Of a stretch of DNA of 64,000 bases, positions 8,830 to 17,236 are shown one piece after another (the stretch's first letter is position 1; each line of letters starts with the position of its first letter). Source of the DNA: Streptomyces sp. HUAS CB01 (lineage in GTDB: Bacteria; Actinomycetota; Actinomycetes; Streptomycetales; Streptomycetaceae); contig NZ_CP129137.1 in assembly GCF_030406905.1 (NCBI RefSeq), positions 6,231,501-6,295,500 on the forward strand, read 5' to 3'. The notes beneath the pieces were generated by a model that searched no databases, was not told the origin of the DNA, and saw only the letters and a list, made by a program, of their open reading frames with translations. Position numbers and translations under genes: made by a program.

Positions 8830-9399
8830 CCGTACGCCCGCCGCGTCGCCCTGCGCGACGAGGTCGCCGACCTGGAGGCGGCGGGCACCTCCGTGATGCA
8901 GGTCGACGGACCCGCCCGACGCGAGACCCTGCCCCTGCGGACCGGGGAACGCGCCGGCTGCCCCGCCCGGGCCACCGAGGCGTTCCGGCTCACCACCGGC
9001 GGGGTACGGCCGGACACCCGGATCCACACCCACGGGTGCTACGCGGAGTTCGGCGACGCCCTGCAGACCGTCGACGACCTCGACGCCGATGGCATCAGCC
9101 TGGAGGCGGCCCGCTCCCACAGGCAGGTCGCCCGTGGACTCGCCGGCGCCGCCGGCGCCGGTCGTCCGGGCGAGGTCGGCCCCGGGGTCTACGACATCCA
9201 CTCGCCGCGCGTGCCGGACACCGCGGAGGCCGTCGCCCTGCTGCGCGAGGCACTCCGGGCCATCCCGGCCGAACGGCTGTGGGTCAATCCGGACTGCCGG
9301 CTGAAGACCCGCGGCCGGCCCGAGACGAGGGCCGCGCCCGGGAACCTGGTCGCGACGGCCCGGGACCCGCGGGCGGAGCCGGCCCGCCGGCAGTCCTGA
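8830..9399 (+). pseudogene. metE: Decayed C-terminal fragment of cobalamin-independent methionine synthase
   Basis: The frame resembles the last about 190 residues of MetE (full length about 760). Recognisable blocks are ALRDEVADLEAAG, VQVDGPARRETLPLR (normally VDEPALRE), HTHGCYAEFGD (normally HTHMCYSEFG), [13 protein letters not shown] and [13 protein letters not shown] (normally NPDCGLKTR). The zinc-ligand His and Cys positions remain, but conserved neighbours are mutated, including loss of the catalytic-loop Glu and Gly to Arg after the last Cys, and the N-terminal two thirds are missing. There is no start codon with a proper ribosome site at the homology border. It is therefore a relic rather than an enzyme. 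Confidence 0.75.
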
Positions 9400-9411
9400 C
9401 GCGCGAAGGGC

Positions 9412-9442
9412 CCGTGCGGACACCTCCCCGGTGTCCGCACGG
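9412..9442. terminator. Strong stem-loop terminator between metE relic and sortase
   Basis: CCGTGCGGACACC (9412-9424) and GGTGTCCGCACGG (9430-9442) form a perfect 13-bp stem with a 5-nt loop, 30 bp past the leftward sortase stop. It can work in either direction. Confidence 0.75.
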
Positions 9443-9471
9443 ACCCGTCCCCTCCGCCCACGACCGGCGGT

Positions 9472-10161
9472 TCAGCCGTTCTTGACGGAGTCGAGATGGG
9501 CGAACACCACGATGTTGTCCTTGTAGTCCTTGGTCTTCTTGTCGTACAGGCCGCCGCAGGTGATCAGACGCAGCTGCGCGGTCGGCGCGTCGTTGTAGAC
9601 CCGCGCACTCGGGAAGGCGGCCTTGCTGAAGGTCTCCACCGAGTCGACCTTGAACGTGGCCACCTTGCGGTCCTGGCGGGTGATGTCGATCTTGTTCCCG
9701 GGCTTGAGCGCGCTGAGGGACTCGAACACCGCGGGTCCCGTCATGGTGTCCAGATGGCCCGCGAGGATGGACGTGCCCTTCTCGCCCGGGGTGGAGCCCT
9801 TCCCGTACCAGCCCACCAGGTTCTTGTCGTTGGGCGGCGGCGCGTTCAGCTGCCCGGCCTTGTTGAGCGTCAGCACCGTGAAGGGGGCGTTGACCGAGAT
9901 GGCCGGGATGGCGATCCGCGTCGGGACGGAACGCGGCAGCGGCGGGTGGACGGGAGCGGCCTTCGGCGGGCTGACGGGGGCGGGGGCGGGCGAAGCGGGG
10001 CGGGCCTGAGGGGTGTTGGCCGCCTGGCCGCCGAGCGAGTTGTAGCAGAGCAGTCCGCCCAGCGCGGCCGCAACGACCGGCCACAACAGGGTCTGGCCGA
10101 GGGAGCGGGACGGCGCGGGCTCGGGGGGCGTCTGCGAGCCGAGCGGTTGCCTGGCGTTCAT
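9472..10161 (-). CDS. srtF: Class F sortase
   Basis: A 229-aa protein from ATG 10161 (GAAAGG site upstream). It has one N-terminal membrane segment (about residues 22-42), a Pro/Ala-rich spacer (50-78) and a sortase catalytic domain (80-229). The catalytic His is in ILAGHLDT (H136) and the Cys in LITCGGLYD (C202). Class F sortases of actinobacteria are membrane transpeptidases with poorly known substrates. It lies downstream of an exported Asp-rich protein in the same direction, a likely substrate, although a 14-bp stem-loop at 10228-10260 separates them and may reduce readthrough. Confidence 0.9.
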   Translation of the reverse strand: MNARQPLGSQTPPEPAPSRSLGQTLLWPVVAAALGGLLCYNSLGGQAANTPQARPASPAPAPVSPPKAAPVHPPLPRSVPTRIAIPAISVNAPFTVLTLNKAGQLNAPPPNDKNLVGWYGKGSTPGEKGTSILAGHLDTMTGPAVFESLSALKPGNKIDITRQDRKVATFKVDSVETFSKAAFPSARVYNDAPTAQLRLITCGGLYDKKTKDYKDNIVVFAHLDSVKNG

Positions 10162-10227
10162 ACGAGAGGCCTTTCGTGTACCGGGACGCAAGCGGGGATC
10201 GGGATCGGGGCGGTGAAAACGCATCGC

Positions 10228-10260
10228 CGCGGCCGCCGTCCGGTGAGGACGGCGGCCGCG
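10228..10260 (-). terminator. Stem-loop between Asp-rich gene and sortase
   Basis: CGCGGCCGCCGTCC (10228-10241) and GGACGGCGGCCGCG (10247-10260) form a perfect 14-bp stem with a 5-nt loop. The position suggests partial termination, giving more Asp-rich mRNA than sortase mRNA. Confidence 0.65.
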
Positions 10261-10294
10261 ACAGCGCAGCGAGCTGCAGGTGATGCGACCTCGA

Positions 10295-11365
<1,071 letters not shown>

Positions 11366-11800
11366 GAGATCCCATTCCTTTCGCCGCCACTGCGAGGGCT
11401 GACACATCGTCGGCTCATCGGATCGCAGCTGCGACGAATTCACCGTCAGACGGATCGCGGCTTCGCACCAGCCGAGAACGTCGCATTCGAGGGACACCGT
11501 CCGCTCTTCGGGTGGCGACACGCCGACTATTCACTCTTTGGGCGGCAGCCAGACGATATGCGCCTTCGCGGCGCACTCCGGACCTCTCGCGATCCGGTTT
11601 CCCGCAGAACGGCAGGAGCGCTCGTCCGGCACTGCGAATTCCGTGTTCTTCGCGTTCTGCGCCTATCCGGAGACGGGTCGGCTTCGAACTACTCGTGTCA
11701 CGGGCACGCGGCAGCGACGCCGTGCGAGTGCCGTGCCCGGCGGTCCGGACGGTCCCCGAAGAGGAGATCCGGAAGGCCCCCGGGAGAAAGGTGGGGTCAG
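11366..11800. other. Divergent intergenic region
   Basis: A 435-bp gap between the leftward Asp-rich gene and the rightward Trp-rich peptide gene. It is less GC-biased than its surroundings and must contain both promoters. I see no clear gene and no unambiguous -35/-10 pair. Confidence 0.4.
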
Positions 11801-12082
11801 ATGGCCGTTTCCCTCCGGGTGCGCCGTTTCGCGGCCGGCGCGGCCGCCGCCGGTGTGCTCGTCGGCGGGGTCTCCGCGGCGTCCGCGGACAGCGCGGCGG
11901 CATCGTCCGCCCTTGCCGCCCCGACGCGGGTCTCCCACCTCGTGGGTGAATCCGGCGGCCCGGACTGGGACCGCTGCGAGTGGCGCAAGGGCCACTGGAA
12001 GGAGGAGTGGGTCAAGGACCACTGGGAGGACAAGTGGGTCCCGGGCCGCTGGGACTGCCGTGGTGGCGACGGGGGCGACTGA
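11801..12082 (+). CDS. Small secreted Trp-rich protein
   Basis: A 93-aa protein from ATG 11801 (AAAGGTGG upstream). The signal peptide spans about residues 1-30 (FAAGAAAAGVLVGGVSAASA). The mature part ends in a Trp/Lys/His/Asp-rich segment, CEWRKGHWKEEW followed by VKDHWEDKWVPGRWDC, bounded by two cysteines that could pair. The Trp/Lys/His/Asp composition echoes the KKWDKKDHHKKW blocks of the divergently encoded Asp-rich protein, suggesting a shared cell-surface role or ligand. No known family is recognised. The long frame upstream of this ATG is shadow of the Asp-rich gene. Confidence 0.7.
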   Translation: MAVSLRVRRFAAGAAAAGVLVGGVSAASADSAAASSALAAPTRVSHLVGESGGPDWDRCEWRKGHWKEEWVKDHWEDKWVPGRWDCRGGDGGD

Positions 12083-12120
12083 CCGGCCGCGACCCGAGGC
12101 CGGCCGGGAGCGAGGACGAG

Positions 12121-12168
12121 TGACTGCTGAACGACGGGTGACTGCTGAACGACGGGTGACTGCTGAAC
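12121..12168 (+). repeat. Tandem 18-bp repeat upstream of sigK-type gene
   Basis: Unit TGACTGCTGAACGACGGG occurs exactly twice (12121-12138, 12139-12156) and then as a 12-bp partial copy (12157-12168). It lies in the 256-bp leader between the Trp-rich peptide gene and the ECF sigma factor gene. It could be a set of protein sites or simple slippage. Confidence 0.85.
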
Positions 12169-12338
12169 AGAGAACTGGGCAGGTGACGTACGAGCGGTGC
12201 CCGGCGGACGTGACATGTCACCGGACACCCCGGCTCCCTCGTGGCTCCAGGCGTGCGGCCCCTTCCGATCGGTGGTGGCATGGTGACGAACGAGCCTGTA
12301 CGGCACCCCTGGTGCCCACGAGGAGCGAGGGGGCGCGA

Positions 12339-12938
12339 GTGTCGCCACCTGATGCGGATCCCGACGCCGCCGAACAGCTGGCCAAGCTCGGACTGGACGA
12401 GCTGATGGTCCTGGTGGGACGCGGCGACCAGGACGCGTTCGTACCCGTCTACGAAGCGGTCAGTGGCCCGGTACTGGGCCTCGTCCGCCGGGTCCTGCGC
12501 GATCCGGCGCAGTCCGAGGAGGTGACCCAGGACGTGCTCGTGGAGGTGTGGCGTACGGCAGGCCGGTTCCGGCCCGAGCAGGGCAGCGCTCTGACCTGGG
12601 TCCTGACCCTCGCCCACCGGCGCGCGGTGGACCGGGTCCGGTCGTCACAGGCCAGGACCGAACGGGAGCGCAGAGTGGCGCTGCTCGAGTCCGCTCCGCC
12701 GTTCGACGAGGTGGTCGAGCAGGTCGAGACCGGCCTGGAGCAGCAGCAGGTCCGGCGCTGTCTGCAGTCGCTGACCGAACTGCAGCGGGAGTCGGTCGTG
12801 CTGGCGTACTACCACGGCCTCACCTACCGGGAGGTGGCCGAGCTCCTCTCCCAGCCCCTGGGCACGGTGAAGGCCCGGATGCGCGACGGGCTGATGCGGT
12901 TGCGTGACTGTCTGTACGAGGGCGAGGTACGGCCATGA
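12339..12938 (+). CDS. sigK: ECF sigma factor, SigK type
   Basis: A 199-aa protein from GTG 12339, preceded by GCGAGGGGG. Sigma region 2 spans about residues 25-95 (YEAVSGPVLGLVRRVL, EEVTQDVLVEVWRTAGRF, LTWVLTLAHRRAVDRVR) and region 4 about 130-190 (LTELQRESVVLAYYHGLTYREV, PLGTVKARMRDGL). The gene order sigma factor then RskA-type anti-sigma, overlapping by four bases, matches the SigK/RskA class, where regulated proteolysis of the anti-sigma factor releases the sigma factor. Its targets are unknown; the adjacent surface-protein genes are plausible but unproven. Confidence 0.9.
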   Translation: MSPPDADPDAAEQLAKLGLDELMVLVGRGDQDAFVPVYEAVSGPVLGLVRRVLRDPAQSEEVTQDVLVEVWRTAGRFRPEQGSALTWVLTLAHRRAVDRVRSSQARTERERRVALLESAPPFDEVVEQVETGLEQQQVRRCLQSLTELQRESVVLAYYHGLTYREVAELLSQPLGTVKARMRDGLMRLRDCLYEGEVRP

Positions 12939-13759
12939 GCGAGGTCCGGGACAGGAACGGCGACGAGTTGCACTCCGGCACCGGCGCCTACGTCCTGCAC
13001 GCGCTGCCCGAGGACGAACGCAGGGCGTTCGAGGAGCACCTCGCGGCCTGTGCGGCCTGTGCGCGTGAGGTCGCGGAGCTCTCGGAGTCGGCGGCCCGCC
13101 TCGCCCAGCCGGTCACGGCCGTGCCTCCGGAGCACCTTCGGCGGCGGGTGCAGGAGCGGATCGCCGTCACCCCCCAGGCCCCGTACGCGCCGCGCGTCCC
13201 GCGTGAACACCCCGAGGCGGAGGTCCCCCACGCCCGGTCCGCCGCCGGTGAGCCGGCCCCGCCCCGCAGCCGGCGCTCTCCCGTCCCCCGGATCCTGCAG
13301 CTCGCCCTCGCCGCCTGCACCGCTCTCGCCGTGGCCTTCGGCGGCGTCGCCGCATGGCAGTACCAGGCCGCCGAACAGGCGCGTTCCCAGCTGCACTCGG
13401 CCGAGGAGCGGTACGCGGGTGTCGCCGACGTGCTCGCCGCCCCCGACGTGGAGCTCCACACGCAGCAGCTCGCGGACGGCGGCACGGGCACCATCGCGGT
13501 CTCCCGGAGCCAGGACGCCGCGGTGTTCTTCGCGACGGGAGTCCCACCGCTGCCGGTCGGCCAGACGTACGCCCTGTGGTTCAGCGAGGACGGCTCCTAC
13601 CGGCCTGCCGGGCTGGTCAGCGGGGCCGAGGCGCAGGACATGCAGATGCTCTACGGTCCGGTCTCGGGGGCGACGGCCGTGGGCATCACGATCGAGCCCG
13701 TCGGCGGCTCGGCCCAGCCCAGCGGTCCGCCGCTCGGACTGATCGACATCCCGGCCTGA
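12935..13759 (+). CDS. rskA: RskA-type membrane anti-sigma factor
   Basis: A 274-aa protein starting at ATG 12935 inside an ATGA overlap with the sigma factor stop. The N-terminal zinc-binding anti-sigma domain shows H35-x3-C39-x2-C42. A Pro-rich linker leads to one membrane helix (about 119-141), then an extracytoplasmic RskA-type domain (about 145-274) with FFATGVPPLPVGQTYALWF and TVGIT-like ends. It should hold SigK at the membrane until an envelope signal triggers cleavage. Coupled translation keeps the two proteins in balance. Confidence 0.9.
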   Translation: MSEVRDRNGDELHSGTGAYVLHALPEDERRAFEEHLAACAACAREVAELSESAARLAQPVTAVPPEHLRRRVQERIAVTPQAPYAPRVPREHPEAEVPHARSAAGEPAPPRSRRSPVPRILQLALAACTALAVAFGGVAAWQYQAAEQARSQLHSAEERYAGVADVLAAPDVELHTQQLADGGTGTIAVSRSQDAAVFFATGVPPLPVGQTYALWFSEDGSYRPAGLVSGAEAQDMQMLYGPVSGATAVGITIEPVGGSAQPSGPPLGLIDIPA

Positions 13760-14125
13760 GCGGCCGAAGCCCGTCCGTTTCACACGGGTGGTGTGCGCCT
13801 GCGGTGTGCGCCCGCGCGCGAGGCGCGGCGGGCCCCGGCCCGGCCCGGTTCCGGCGGGCGTGCTCCGCGCCGGGGCGGTGCGCTGTGCCCGGTACGGGGC
13901 GTGCTGCGGGTACGCGCAGCCGGCCCTCCGGCGCGGGTGGGACGGGGCTCCGCGGCCGGACGGGAGAGGGTCCACGCCGGGGCAGCTCCCGCAGAGTGTG
14001 ACCGCGCCCCTGCGCCGGCCCGCGGGTGCCGGTGACCGCCGGCCACTCCGCCTGCACGCGACCCGGTCCGGCCCGCAGATACCGGGCGCGCGGCGCGGCC
14101 CGCGGGTGCGCGATGCCCCGGATGG
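13760..14125. other. Gene-free convergent spacer
   Basis: A GC-rich 366-bp stretch between the anti-sigma gene and the leftward P450. Open frames here are all composition artefacts with no ribosome sites. No strong stem-loop was found. Confidence 0.4.
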
Positions 14126-15424
14126 TCAGCCCGTGCCGAACGGTGCGACCTCGCCCGGGGCGGACCCGGCGACGTCCCGTCCCGCGACGTTGCCGGGCCG
14201 GTGCCCGTCCGTGGGTGTGAAGGTCACCGGCAGCCGCGCCGGGCCGCGCAGCCCGCCCGGCCTCCAGCGCAGCTCCTCCGGCGGCACGGCCAGCGCCAGG
14301 TCCGGCAGGCGGCGCAGCACGGTGCCGATGGCGATCTGGCCCTCCAGCCGGGCCAGCGGGGCGCCCAGGCAGTAGTGGATACCGTGGCCGAAGGCGAGAT
14401 GGGGGTTGTCACGCCGGGTGATGTCCAGCCGGTCCGGGTCGGCGAACCGCGCCGGGTCGCGGTCGGCGATGGCCGAGGCGATCAGCACGGTCGCGCCACG
14501 GGGGACCGTCACACCGGCGATCTCGACGTCCTCGCGGGCGAACCGCGCGATCCCGGGGTTCACGGGCCCGTCGTAGCGCAGGAACTCCTCGATCGCCCCG
14601 GGGAGCAGCTCGGGATCGTCCCGCAGCAGGGCCAGCTGGTCGGGGTGGGCGAGCAGCGCCGCCACCCCGCTCCCGATCAGGTTGACCGTGGTGACGTACC
14701 CGGCGACGAGCAGCAGGAACGCCATGGCGATCAGCTCGTCCTCGTTCAGTCGCTGCTCCTCGTCCCGGGCGGTGATCAGCGCGCTCAGCAGGTCGTCCCC
14801 CGGCTGGGTCCGCTTGTCCGCGATGAGCCCGGTCAGATAGGCGCGCATCCGCTGCCAGGCCGCGTCCACCACGGCCGGGTCCGGCATCTCCGCCCGGCGC
14901 AGCAGCATGTCGTCGGTCCAGCGCTGGAACTCGTGCCGGTCGTCCACGGGCACACCCAGAAGCTCGCTGATGACGGTGACCGGGAGCGGCAGCGCGAAGT
15001 CCGCGACGAGTTCCGCCCGCCCGGCGGGCAGCAGGCCGTCGAGCAGCCGGTCGGTGATCTCCTGGACCCTGGGGCGCATCTCCGCCACCCGGCGGGCGGT
15101 GAACGCCTTGGAGACCAGCCGGCGCAGCCGGGTGTGGTCGGGCGGGTCGGAACGCAGCATGTTGCTCACCATCGACTCGCGCTCCGTCGAGGGCAGCTGC
15201 TGCATCAGCCGCGGGTCGGAGGCGTCGCGTACGTCGCTGCTCAGCCGGGAGTCGGACAGGGCCGCCAGGCCGTCCTCGTAACGGGTGACCAGCCAGGCCT
15301 CCAGTCCACCGGCGATCACGGCCCGGCGCACCGGACCCTCCTCGCGTAGCCGGCGGTAGAGCGGGAAGGGATCCGCGACGAAGGCCGGGTCGGCGTAGGG
15401 CAGAAGGACCGGCTGCTCGCTCAT
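14126..15424 (-). CDS. Cytochrome P450 (CYP105/107-like class)
   Basis: A 432-aa protein from ATG 15424, preceded by GGGAGG. Key P450 features are the I-helix LLLVAGYVTTVNL (the usual AGxxTT with Tyr-Val in the middle), the K-helix EEFLRYDGP, and the heme loop FGHGIHYCLGAPLAR with the axial Cys. Length and sequence style fit soluble bacterial monooxygenases fed by ferredoxin. It is divergent from an FAD-dependent oxygenase gene with only 107 bp between them, suggesting joint action on one substrate, which cannot be predicted. No ferredoxin gene is adjacent. Confidence 0.92.
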   Translation of the reverse strand: MSEQPVLLPYADPAFVADPFPLYRRLREEGPVRRAVIAGGLEAWLVTRYEDGLAALSDSRLSSDVRDASDPRLMQQLPSTERESMVSNMLRSDPPDHTRLRRLVSKAFTARRVAEMRPRVQEITDRLLDGLLPAGRAELVADFALPLPVTVISELLGVPVDDRHEFQRWTDDMLLRRAEMPDPAVVDAAWQRMRAYLTGLIADKRTQPGDDLLSALITARDEEQRLNEDELIAMAFLLLVAGYVTTVNLIGSGVAALLAHPDQLALLRDDPELLPGAIEEFLRYDGPVNPGIARFAREDVEIAGVTVPRGATVLIASAIADRDPARFADPDRLDITRRDNPHLAFGHGIHYCLGAPLARLEGQIAIGTVLRRLPDLALAVPPEELRWRPGGLRGPARLPVTFTPTDGHRPGNVAGRDVAGSAPGEVAPFGTG

Positions 15425-15531
15425 GTTGCCTCCCGGGAAGCGGCACGGACACCCATGCCGCGGTTGACCGTCTTGAGGGTATATGTCCAATTGTGGCTGA
15501 CCCCGGGACACCACCGAAGGGAGCGGTTGCC
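15425..15531. promoter_or_regulatory. Divergent promoter region of P450/FAD pair
   Basis: This 107-bp spacer contains a short A+T-richer island (about 15464-15495) with TTGACC, GTATATGTCC and CAATTG. It should carry both divergent promoters, but the exact -10 assignments are ambiguous. Confidence 0.4.
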
Positions 15532-16767
15532 ATGGAGCGGACCACCTGCTGTGTGGTGGGCGGCGGACCCGCCGGGATGGTCCTCGGACTGCTGCTGGCC
15601 CGGGCCGGGGTGGACGTCACCGTCCTGGAGAAGCACGGGGACTTCCTCCGCGACTTCCGCGGCGACACCGTGCACCCCTCCACCCTGGCGCTGCTGGACG
15701 ACCTGGGTCTGGCCGAGCGGTTCGCCCGGCTGCCGCAGCGCCGGGTGACGACGGTGCAGCTGCCCATCGGACCCGACCGTTCCCTGATCACCGTCGGGGA
15801 CATCGGCGCGCTCCGGGGCACGTACAACTACATCGCGATGGTGCCCCAGTGGGACCTGCTCGACCTCCTCGTGGACGAGGCGGGCCGGGAACCGTCCTTC
15901 TCCGTCCGGATGAACACCGAGGCGACCTCGTTCCTCATGGAGCGCGGCCGGGTCGTCGGCGTCCGCTACCGCACCTCGGACGGCGGCACCGGCGAGCTGC
16001 GGGCCACGCTCACCGTGGCGTGCGACGGCCGGGGATCGCTGGCGAGGGCGCTGCCCGAACTCCGTCTGGAGAGCTTCAACTGCCCGATGGACGCCTGGTG
16101 GTTCAGGCTGCCCCGGCACGAGGGCGATCCGAGCGGGCTGGTGGGCGGGGTCGGCGACAGGTTCTTCAGCGCACTCATCGACCGCGGCGACTACTGGCAG
16201 ATCGCCGCACTGATCCCCAAGGGCACCGACGCGGAGCGGCGCGCCGAGGGGCTGGACCGGTTCATGGCGCGGTTCACCTCGGCAGCCCCCTGGCTCTCGG
16301 ACCGGACGCACGCGCTCACCTCGTGGGACGACGTGAAGCTGCTCGACGTACGGCTCGACCGGCTGCGGCGCTGGCACCGCCCTGGGCTGCTGTGCATCGG
16401 CGACGCCGCCCACGCCATGTCGCCCGTCTTCGGGATCGGCATCAACCTCGCCGTCGAGGACGCGGTGGCCGCCGCCCGTCATCTCGTCGGCCCGCTGCGC
16501 GAAGGCCGGGTGGGCCTCCAGGACGTACGCGGCATCCAGCGCCGCCGATGGCCCACCACCGCCGGCACCCAGGCCCTCCAGCGCCTCGCCCACGCCAGGG
16601 TCATCGAGCCCCTGCTGGCCGGGGAGCCCGCCTTCGGCAACCCCCGGCTGGCCAAGCGCGCGACCGAGCTCATCACCACCTCCCGCCGGTTCAACCGGCT
16701 CCCGGCCTACTTCCTGGCCTACGGCGCCCTGCGCGAACGACCGCCGAAGGAATCGGTGCGGCGCTGA
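15532..16767 (+). CDS. FAD-dependent aromatic-ring-type monooxygenase
   Basis: A 411-aa protein from ATG 15532, with GAAGGGAG upstream. The N-terminus has the FAD Rossmann motif CCVVGGGPAGMVLGLLLARAG followed by VTVLEKH. The second FAD motif is LLCIGDAAHAMSPVFGIG (about residues 285-302). It belongs to the class A flavoprotein hydroxylases (PheA/TfdB, UbiH-like) but lacks the extra C-terminal thioredoxin-like domain. It would use NAD(P)H and oxygen to hydroxylate an aromatic or polycyclic substrate. The divergent P450 implies a small oxidative module. Confidence 0.88.
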   Translation: MERTTCCVVGGGPAGMVLGLLLARAGVDVTVLEKHGDFLRDFRGDTVHPSTLALLDDLGLAERFARLPQRRVTTVQLPIGPDRSLITVGDIGALRGTYNYIAMVPQWDLLDLLVDEAGREPSFSVRMNTEATSFLMERGRVVGVRYRTSDGGTGELRATLTVACDGRGSLARALPELRLESFNCPMDAWWFRLPRHEGDPSGLVGGVGDRFFSALIDRGDYWQIAALIPKGTDAERRAEGLDRFMARFTSAAPWLSDRTHALTSWDDVKLLDVRLDRLRRWHRPGLLCIGDAAHAMSPVFGIGINLAVEDAVAAARHLVGPLREGRVGLQDVRGIQRRRWPTTAGTQALQRLAHARVIEPLLAGEPAFGNPRLAKRATELITTSRRFNRLPAYFLAYGALRERPPKESVRR

Positions 16768-17236
16768 CGGCGGGGCGGTTCGTCGCGAAGGGGCGGGAGG
16801 CGGGACGGGGACGCGGGTGCGGTGCGCAACGGGTACGGGGCGGGGTGGGCGGGGGCGGGAGGGACGCGCCCGTACCGCACGGGTGCGGACGGGGCACGAT
16901 TCGGGCACGGTGGCGATGGTGCGTCGTGCGACGCGGGTGCGTCTCGGCGGATGCCCCGCCACCGGGCGAGCGCACCGTTCCGGGTCGCGGCACCTCCGCG
17001 CCGGCCGCCGGGACAGCCGGGGTACGCGACGGGGGCCGGTGCACCCCCGGTCGCCGGGCGGCGTGTGACGTTCCGTCGGGACGGCGCCCCCGCGCCGGGC
17101 AGCCACAGGCAGCCACAGGCAGCCACGGGCAGCCGAGGCAGCCGGAGGTGGCCGGGAGCCGGTGCACACCCGGCTCCCGGCCGCAGCCGGCGTTGTGGCG
17201 GGGCGAGCCGCGCGCCGGACGGGCGCGGCCCGCACC
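16768..17236. other. Gene-free convergent spacer with short tandem repeat
   Basis: About 470 bp of extreme G+C content between the flavoprotein and the leftward acyl-CoA dehydrogenase. At 17101-17140 four 10-bp units of the AGCCACAGGC type follow each other, the last two slightly changed. No gene or clear terminator is seen. Confidence 0.5.

Noticed and set aside
12339..13759. LitS-type sigma factor of the light cluster
   Set aside because: The ECF gene is followed by an RskA-type anti-sigma factor and is 40 kb from litR, so the SigK class fits better.
13760..14125. Small Arg-rich ORFs after the anti-sigma gene
   Set aside because: No ribosome sites, no recognisable motifs, and composition identical to shadow frames.
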